64,000 nt of DNA, taken from NCBI RefSeq assembly GCF_037975245.1, contig NC_092577.1, forward strand, positions 16,568,013 to 16,632,012, written 5' to 3'. Shown in pieces: positions 59,901 through 64,000 of the stretch. The position numbers were made by a program, and so were the translations under genes. The notes below the pieces were generated by a model, which saw nothing but the letters and a program-made list of their open reading frames with translations, had not been told where the DNA came from and did no database searches. The DNA is from Apostichopus japonicus (Eukaryota; Echinodermata; Holothuroidea; Aspidochirotida; Stichopodidae). Position 1 is the stretch's first letter; every line of letters starts with the position of its first letter.

Positions 59901-61488
59901 AAATCTGTGTAAGAAGTTTCATGAGAGAGGTGATATTTTCCCAGCTCAGTGTTATTTTGTAACTGGTGTCATTGATAATGTATGTACTGGTGCAGATGGG
60001 AATAGTGATGATGATAGCTTACCTTTTGATGATGAATGTTTGTTGCAAGAGGAAATGCATTTGCATCCTTTACAGACACAAACATGGCAGGATATAGAGT
60101 TACCAAATGATTTATTGGATACACAGTTGGAAGCAATCCATAATTCTTTGCAAAAATATGCTGAAGTTTTTTCTGATGTGCCAGGTAGAACAACGTTAGT
60201 TAGTCACATCATAAATACTACCAGTGATGCTCCGGTGTATCGTAGGGCTTACAGAATCCCCCATGCTTTAAAGGGGAAGGTAAAGAGTGAATTGGATAGT
60301 ATGCTCAAACTTGGGGTTATTGAACCTATTGTTTCTGCTTATGCATCACCAATTGTTTGTGTTGTGAAACCAGGTGGGGCAATTCGTATTTGTACAGATT
60401 TCAGACAGTTGAATGCAGTCACTAATTTTGACCCGTACACAATGCCGAGAATTGATGAGATCCTAGATGACATCTCTCATGCTAAGTACATTTCGACTCT
60501 AGATTTAACAAAAGGGTTTTATCAGGTCCCTCTTGATCCCTTAACTAAGGAGAAATCTTCTTTTGTGACCCCATTTGGTCAGTTTTGTTACAATGTTTTA
60601 CCCTTTGGTATGCAGAACAGTAGTAGTACGTTCCAGAGGCTAATGGATGAGGTGTTGATGGGTTGTAGAGACTATGCTAGAGTTTACATTGATGACATAT
60701 GTATATTTAGTGATACTTTTGAAGATCATTTGACACATCTAGAAAATGTTCTTTGTAGATTACAAGATGCTTGCCTTACTGTCAAACCACAGAAGTGCAT
60801 ATTAATTGCCCGACAAGTGTCTTATTTAGGTCATACTGTGGGAAATGGTGTTATTTCCCCAAATGTTGACAAAGTTCAAGCTGTGCGTGATTTTCCCACA
60901 CCCTTGACGAAAAAGGAAGTTCGTGCTTTTCTTGGTATCACAGGATACTACCGAAAGTTTATTCAAAGTTATGCGACTATTGCACATCCATTGTATGAGC
61001 TACTTAAGAAGTCCATGCCCAATACTGTGACCTGGACTGCAGAGTGTCAAAGTTCATTTCAGATCCTTAAGAATTGTTTGTTATCTGAACCGATTCTGGT
61101 CGCACCTGACTTTTCAAGTCCTTTTAGGCTGCAAACCGATGCTTCCAATTTTGGACTTGGTGGAGTGCTGTGCCAGGTTGGTGATGATGGTAATGAGCAC
61201 CCTGTTGCTTATATTAGTCGGAAACTGTTGTCAAGAGAAGAGAAGTACTCAGTCCCTGAAAAGGAGTGTTTGGCCATTATATGGTCTGTGTCAAAATTGA
61301 AATATTACTTGTATGGTAGACACTTTACTATTATGACAGACCACCAGGCTCTCCGATGGTTAGACCAGTCCAAGTCATCAAATTCTCGACTTTTGAGATG
61401 GTATTTAATCCTTCAACAGTTTAGCTTTAAAGTTGTATATAAGAAAGGTGTTACTAACTCAAATGCAGATGGATTGAGTAGGATGTAA
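56938..61488 (+). CDS. Gag-Pol polyprotein of the Gmr1-like Ty3 element
   Basis: 1,516 residues, one frame, no break. Gag holds a coiled, charged N-terminus and a capsid region. Its C-terminal part (about 160-255: YRAKFRARYKQ, LREWV..L...FDGWI) is SCAN-like. A CCHC knuckle has C312, C315, H320, C325. The protease active site is atypical, DSA at 377-379 in place of DTG/DSG. A zinc-binding HHCC region (H655, H662, C692, C695) leads into integrase with D725, D784 and E820, exact D-58-D-35-E spacing, then a GPY/F-type region (about 940-990). RT follows, with YIDD at 1250-1253, then RNase H with D1401, E1441 or E1443, and D1468. Gag and Pol share a frame without shift or stop, so their ratio must be set by processing or another means. 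Start chosen as the first ATG of the frame, 7 residues before KSTSGS. Confidence 0.94.
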   Translation: MTEPNIEKSTSGSWEVQNGNVNKHQEDIPSQSPQGIPPGLPKEMWVEYLFKTEELKLEHKRLELEAEVQLRRLQFEQETFTRHPIGESQFVKIPRLTANDDIDVYFKTFENLAKMYKLPKREWVARLAPELTGKARAAYASLSLAESSDYDTLKQVILAKYEVSAESYRAKFRARYKQRDESLREWVNDLGQQFDGWIEYSGRKPDDAHGIRELMVMDQALSKLPLDMAIFLKDRNPKDTAELTGLADQFVANRGGPNYWKRKEIGRNAFKQPIVGADSNKKPTTPYGTYSKYKEGTIGVQANSKKYADIKCHKCGELGHVQRFCPNQKFMGNETKGVHPKPALKCERQEVDPARARMAKCMIKGALEGRQIEILRDSACTQSAVDANLVPPECYLQGQSVPVRGVGGTVYLPVAMVDLQCKLVSGKVKVVVVEGLEEQFLLGHDLDLTCGDHMAKEICVLTRAQAHQQRLDMHENELQECSVHKHKVEVTNDDGASVNSGEVSYEPPFSMLNDSEFHDTCGVPNVVGAVDECMPTVVTNSGHGGGIQFNVDRGSDIESDNLGAKVYGADIKGLDINKQELIRLQESDPSLKGIRDRLVPIDEVQRHRVCFFKKQGVLLRKWQSKMDVHTQFNDHFTEQIVLPKSCRSGAMHVAHDITMAGHMGVQKTKQRLLVDFYWPGIFRDIAEYCRSCPTCQFMDKGTKKRKHPLLPMPVIDTPFKRIGIDIVGPLPRTRKKSKYILTICDYATRFPEAIPLSNVRSETVVNALIKVFARIGLPEHIIHDQGTNFMSAVMKDMCDKLHIKQINTSAYHPQTNGLTERFHGTLKNMLRSLTPAQMKDWDVYIPHFLFAYREVPSVATGYSPFQLLYGRQVRGPLSVLKGAWISDDGDQTDIPSYLLQMRERLSEWMAEANETQVGYQAEMKGYYDRNASYRVFEPGEKVLVFLPEGPAKLDCKWQGPYVVQRRLDEVNYEICMPNKRRVRRVVHVNLCKKFHERGDIFPAQCYFVTGVIDNVCTGADGNSDDDSLPFDDECLLQEEMHLHPLQTQTWQDIELPNDLLDTQLEAIHNSLQKYAEVFSDVPGRTTLVSHIINTTSDAPVYRRAYRIPHALKGKVKSELDSMLKLGVIEPIVSAYASPIVCVVKPGGAIRICTDFRQLNAVTNFDPYTMPRIDEILDDISHAKYISTLDLTKGFYQVPLDPLTKEKSSFVTPFGQFCYNVLPFGMQNSSSTFQRLMDEVLMGCRDYARVYIDDICIFSDTFEDHLTHLENVLCRLQDACLTVKPQKCILIARQVSYLGHTVGNGVISPNVDKVQAVRDFPTPLTKKEVRAFLGITGYYRKFIQSYATIAHPLYELLKKSMPNTVTWTAECQSSFQILKNCLLSEPILVAPDFSSPFRLQTDASNFGLGGVLCQVGDDGNEHPVAYISRKLLSREEKYSVPEKECLAIIWSVSKLKYYLYGRHFTIMTDHQALRWLDQSKSSNSRLLRWYLILQQFSFKVVYKKGVTNSNADGLSRM

Positions 61489-61638
61489 ATCCATAGCTTT
61501 TAAGAAGGGCAGGTGATATGCTTACACCTTATGTCTATAGTGTAGGTTGATGTTCATTCATTTTTTTCATTGTTTATATGTTACATTCTTTAAACACTTG
61601 CTAGTTTGCTTATTTGTTTAGAGACTGACACAGTCTCA

Positions 61639-61653
61639 AGGGAGGGGGAGGCA
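61639..61653 (+). promoter_or_regulatory. Polypurine tract for plus-strand priming
   Basis: AGGGAGGGGGAGGCA directly abuts the TG of the 3' LTR, the position of the plus-strand primer in LTR retrotransposons. Confidence 0.8.
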
Positions 61654-62105
61654 TGTTATGTCATTCACTTATAGTGTCGTGAACCCTCATGTATATTTAA
61701 CATATGCAGATGTATGTAAATACTCTGTTTAACTTGACCCTTAAATGATTTCCAGGAATTCAACTTATATGTAGTGTGATTGGCTGCTGCTGTCATGTGA
61801 CTTAAACGTTAACTTATGATTGGAGGAAAGTATCTTGTCTTTTGCCTCGTGTATGACAGTTTTGTAAGCCACTTCAGTCTCACTCTATACCTCTACTGTG
61901 TAAGGTCTCCGTGTGTGAAGGCACGTAAAATATACTAGAAATTCCACTAATTATATAGGTTTCCACATATTTAATCTGATCAATCCGGCGAATAAATACT
62001 ACAAATCATTATATCTCTCTGTTGGACTGGTTATTTACGTTATTCGTGTCGTCCCTGCCACGCGACCATCGAAATCTGCCTTACCGTACTGGGACGGACG
62101 CGACA
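61654..62105 (+). repeat. 3' LTR of the Gmr1-like element
   Basis: 452 bp, no difference from the 5' LTR noticed. Preceded by the polypurine tract at 61639-61653 and followed by the target duplication CCCTT. Confidence 0.93.
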
Positions 62106-62110
62106 CCCTT

Positions 62111-62170
62111 TCCCTATTTAGTTTGAATATTGAAAGTTCAGCCCCTTTCCCTATTTAGTTTGAATATTAT
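62111..62170. repeat. Tandem duplication at the retrotransposon target site
   Basis: After the element the phrase AAAGTTCAGCCCCTTTCCCT plus TATTTAGTTTGAATATT is present once fully and once in part; the segment before the element (GAAAGTTCAGCCCCTT, to 55258) completes the first copy. The element thus inserted into one unit of a two-copy repeat of about 48 bp. Confidence 0.75.
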
Positions 62171-63927
62171 TCATATTTGAAATCTTGCTCCGTTTCGGAT
62201 TGGTGCTGGCATCTGGAACTAGAAAAACGACATGACGTCATATGTAAATTTTGACCCCATATGTAAATATGTGACACAGCCTCATTTGCGAATCTGGGAC
62301 AACAAATAAACTTCCTACCGCAAGTCTGTTCATGGACCGAAAATGTTGAAAATGAAGCGTTTACTCCGCAATATCTTCGCTTAATTGAAGGTAAGTGACA
62401 TCTACATACATTAACTACAATGTCGGAGGTAATTTTGACGTACAATGTTATGATTTTGTTGCCGAATTCAGCAACAAAAGACTCGGAAACTGAGCTGGCA
62501 GTTGCGCGAAAATTATGTGTTGCACTGCAGTATAGGCTACGCAATGATAATGTCAGTGAAAGTAGCGTTACCCTAGTCCATAGTACGCCTACACCATTGA
62601 ACTTTACGAAGTTTACTGAGTGATAAAAATTGAACATTTATCGTATTGTTTATTGAAGGGAAACATATTCAGTCTTATTTTTGGTAGGGTTTGATTGGAT
62701 TCGCTAGGGTGTGATTGAATTTGGGTCAGGTGTGGTTTAACTTTCTCTTCAGGCTGGGCGTCTTCGGAGAAACATATCTCAATATATTTCAGTAGGAATT
62801 TAAAACTGTTTACTGTTCAATCTTCATGAATGTTATAGGCCTAAGGCCCATTAGGCATTTACTTATGAGATGGGACTAAGTTATAACTGGTTAAACCCAA
62901 TCAATGCCTAATTCAGATTTTCTGAAAGCCCCATTACTTTTTCTCTCTTACACTATAAATATCAGTCATTCAGCATCCATATTCTTCCTACTAAAATACA
63001 AAATACAAACGATGACAAATAGTTGTAAAGCTTTATTATGAACTTTAATGAATAAATCCGAATCGAACCTAGACCTAGTATGTATAGCTATGGAAGTTTA
63101 TGTTGTTGTCTGGGAAGCTCATTCCAGGGAAATAATCTTCCTATTCCGACACACACCTTATGATATTTACACCAACATGCTAATATTTAGGCCAGATTTA
63201 GTGAAAATTATGTTACCATTTGAAAGTTTCAGCGGGCACTTTACTTTAAAGTCCTGCATACGGCGAAGCCCTGTTCAATTGTTTTTTAAATGAAGTTTTT
63301 TAAGTATCCTCACTGTTTCAATGTGTTGTAACTCTCGTGATGGTCAGATGTATGGAAACAGAGTCACAGTAAATCAAAGAACTGATTACATTAATTTGTT
63401 ATTTCTTTTTGACAAAAAAAGTGGCCCCATATCTAAAAATGCAGTTTTTAGCTAAACAAGCTGGTTACAGCGATGTTTAAAAATTCACTGTTCCTGCACA
63501 AATCAAGCATTAATTCCCTAAAAAAGAGGGTGAGTGCTGCTTCGATCGATTGTATTATAATCCTGTAAGAAAAGAAATTTAAGAATTACAATTTTTCCAC
63601 TAAAGATGTAATTTTAAGGTATAGGATAAAAGTTTTTTTCCTGTTTTAACTGGGCTGTAGTCTCTCATCTTCACACAAACATTTTGATGACCATTTTTGA
63701 TTGAACTGCTTTGTTGTCTGTTATTTCATTAATATTTTGTGAATTTTGGGGAGGGCCCAGGAAAATTTATGGATAGGTCGTTTTGAGTACAGTAACTTGC
63801 AAGTACCGTTTTCCTTTGTTTTGACAATGCATGTGTATACAACTTTATGGGTTTTATTACGTGCAAGTATTTTTATTCATAAAAGAAATATTGATCTTTG
63901 TCATTAATTGTTAAGTATACAGCACAG
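62171..63927. other. Gene-free stretch
   Basis: No recognisable exon. Open frames at 62167-62637 (minus) and 63048-63293 (plus) have no motif and no convincing splice borders. Confidence 0.4.
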
Positions 63928-64000
63928 GTACAAAGAAAGAGCACAACAGTTGAAGGAAAGATTTATGAAAGAAGCAGACAATATATGAAAGAAAAGAGGT
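63928..64000 (+). CDS. Possible exon start at the window edge
   Basis: After an acceptor-like ATACAGCACAG the sequence is open in one frame to the window end, giving a basic stretch (VQRKSTTVEG, RSRQYMKEKR). A second frame reads YKERAQQLKERFMKEADNI before a stop. Nothing more can be said without the next bases. Confidence 0.2.

Larger units (their letters stand above)
55259..62105 (+). mobile_element. Full-length Gmr1-like Ty3 LTR retrotransposon
   Basis: 6,847 bp. Two 452-bp LTRs (55259-55710 and 61654-62105, TGTTATGTC...GACGCGACA) appear identical on reading. The 5-bp target duplication CCCTT lies at 55254-55258 and 62106-62110. A primer-binding-like TGGTGGCAGCG follows the left LTR at 55711, and a polypurine tract AGGGAGGGGGAGG ends just before the right LTR. 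One intact 1,516-codon frame has the order Gag, protease, integrase, RT, RNase H. Integrase ahead of RT is the mark of the Gmr1 lineage, known from fish, ascidians and sea urchins. It is intact by eye and was inserted very recently. Confidence 0.95.

Noticed and set aside
62167-62637. 156-codon minus-strand open frame
   Set aside because: No motif, and it begins within the duplicated flank of the retrotransposon; probably fortuitous.

Overview
The window is AT-rich nuclear DNA from an animal. Protein-coding exons are short, split by large introns with good GT-AG borders, and sit in a dense background of interspersed repeats. Gmr1-type Ty3 retrotransposons, hAT-like and other MITEs, a tRNA-derived SINE and an invertebrate-style integrase-core gene together suggest a marine invertebrate, probably a deuterostome such as an echinoderm. 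That placement is inference; nothing in the window names the species.

Layout. 1-1061: the 3' part of an integrase-core (D,D,E) gene with a one-base frameshift. 1.1-9.7 kb: gene-free and repeat-rich, dominated by a foldback-like element (3300-5753) whose arms are arrays of a 20-bp palindromic satellite. 10.4-11.9 kb, minus strand: the last two exons of a RING-finger gene (gene A). 14.4-18.6 kb and 25.7-28.1 kb: two arrays of a roughly 370-bp tandem repeat, one invaded by a G-rich minisatellite and one by a SINE. 21.7-29.7 kb, minus strand: a chain of short exons encoding an acidic protein, with a possible noncoding first exon near 34.4 kb. 31.3-33.0 kb: a solo LTR with a perfect 5-bp target duplication. 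33.1-34.0 kb: a MITE carrying a second MITE. 37.8-49.2 kb, minus strand: a complete four-exon RING gene (gene B), paralogous to gene A, whose first intron holds a 6.1-kb internally deleted LTR retrotransposon. 49.4-51.9 kb, minus strand: a psq-type (pogo/Tigger-like) helix-turn-helix exon and a decayed protein fragment. 55.3-62.1 kb: an intact, very young Gmr1-like Ty3 retrotransposon with integrase upstream of reverse transcriptase, flanked by a 5-bp duplication.

Host genes. The best-supported genes are the two RING paralogs. Both end in a C3HC4 RING with identical cysteine/histidine spacing, preceded by a phase-0 intron and an acidic Ser/Pro-rich exon. In gene B these follow a roughly 115-residue exon with a Gly-Gly-Gly and Phe-Phe-Pro signature. 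I have seen similar sequence in uncharacterised invertebrate proteins, some of them linked to ubiquitin ligases. A role as E3 ubiquitin ligases is the natural inference.

Mobile DNA. Most of the rest is transposon-derived. The layers can be read in order: MITE within MITE, SINE and minisatellite within a tandem repeat, LTR element within a gene intron, and a tiny 33-bp palindrome inserted into an older dispersed repeat.
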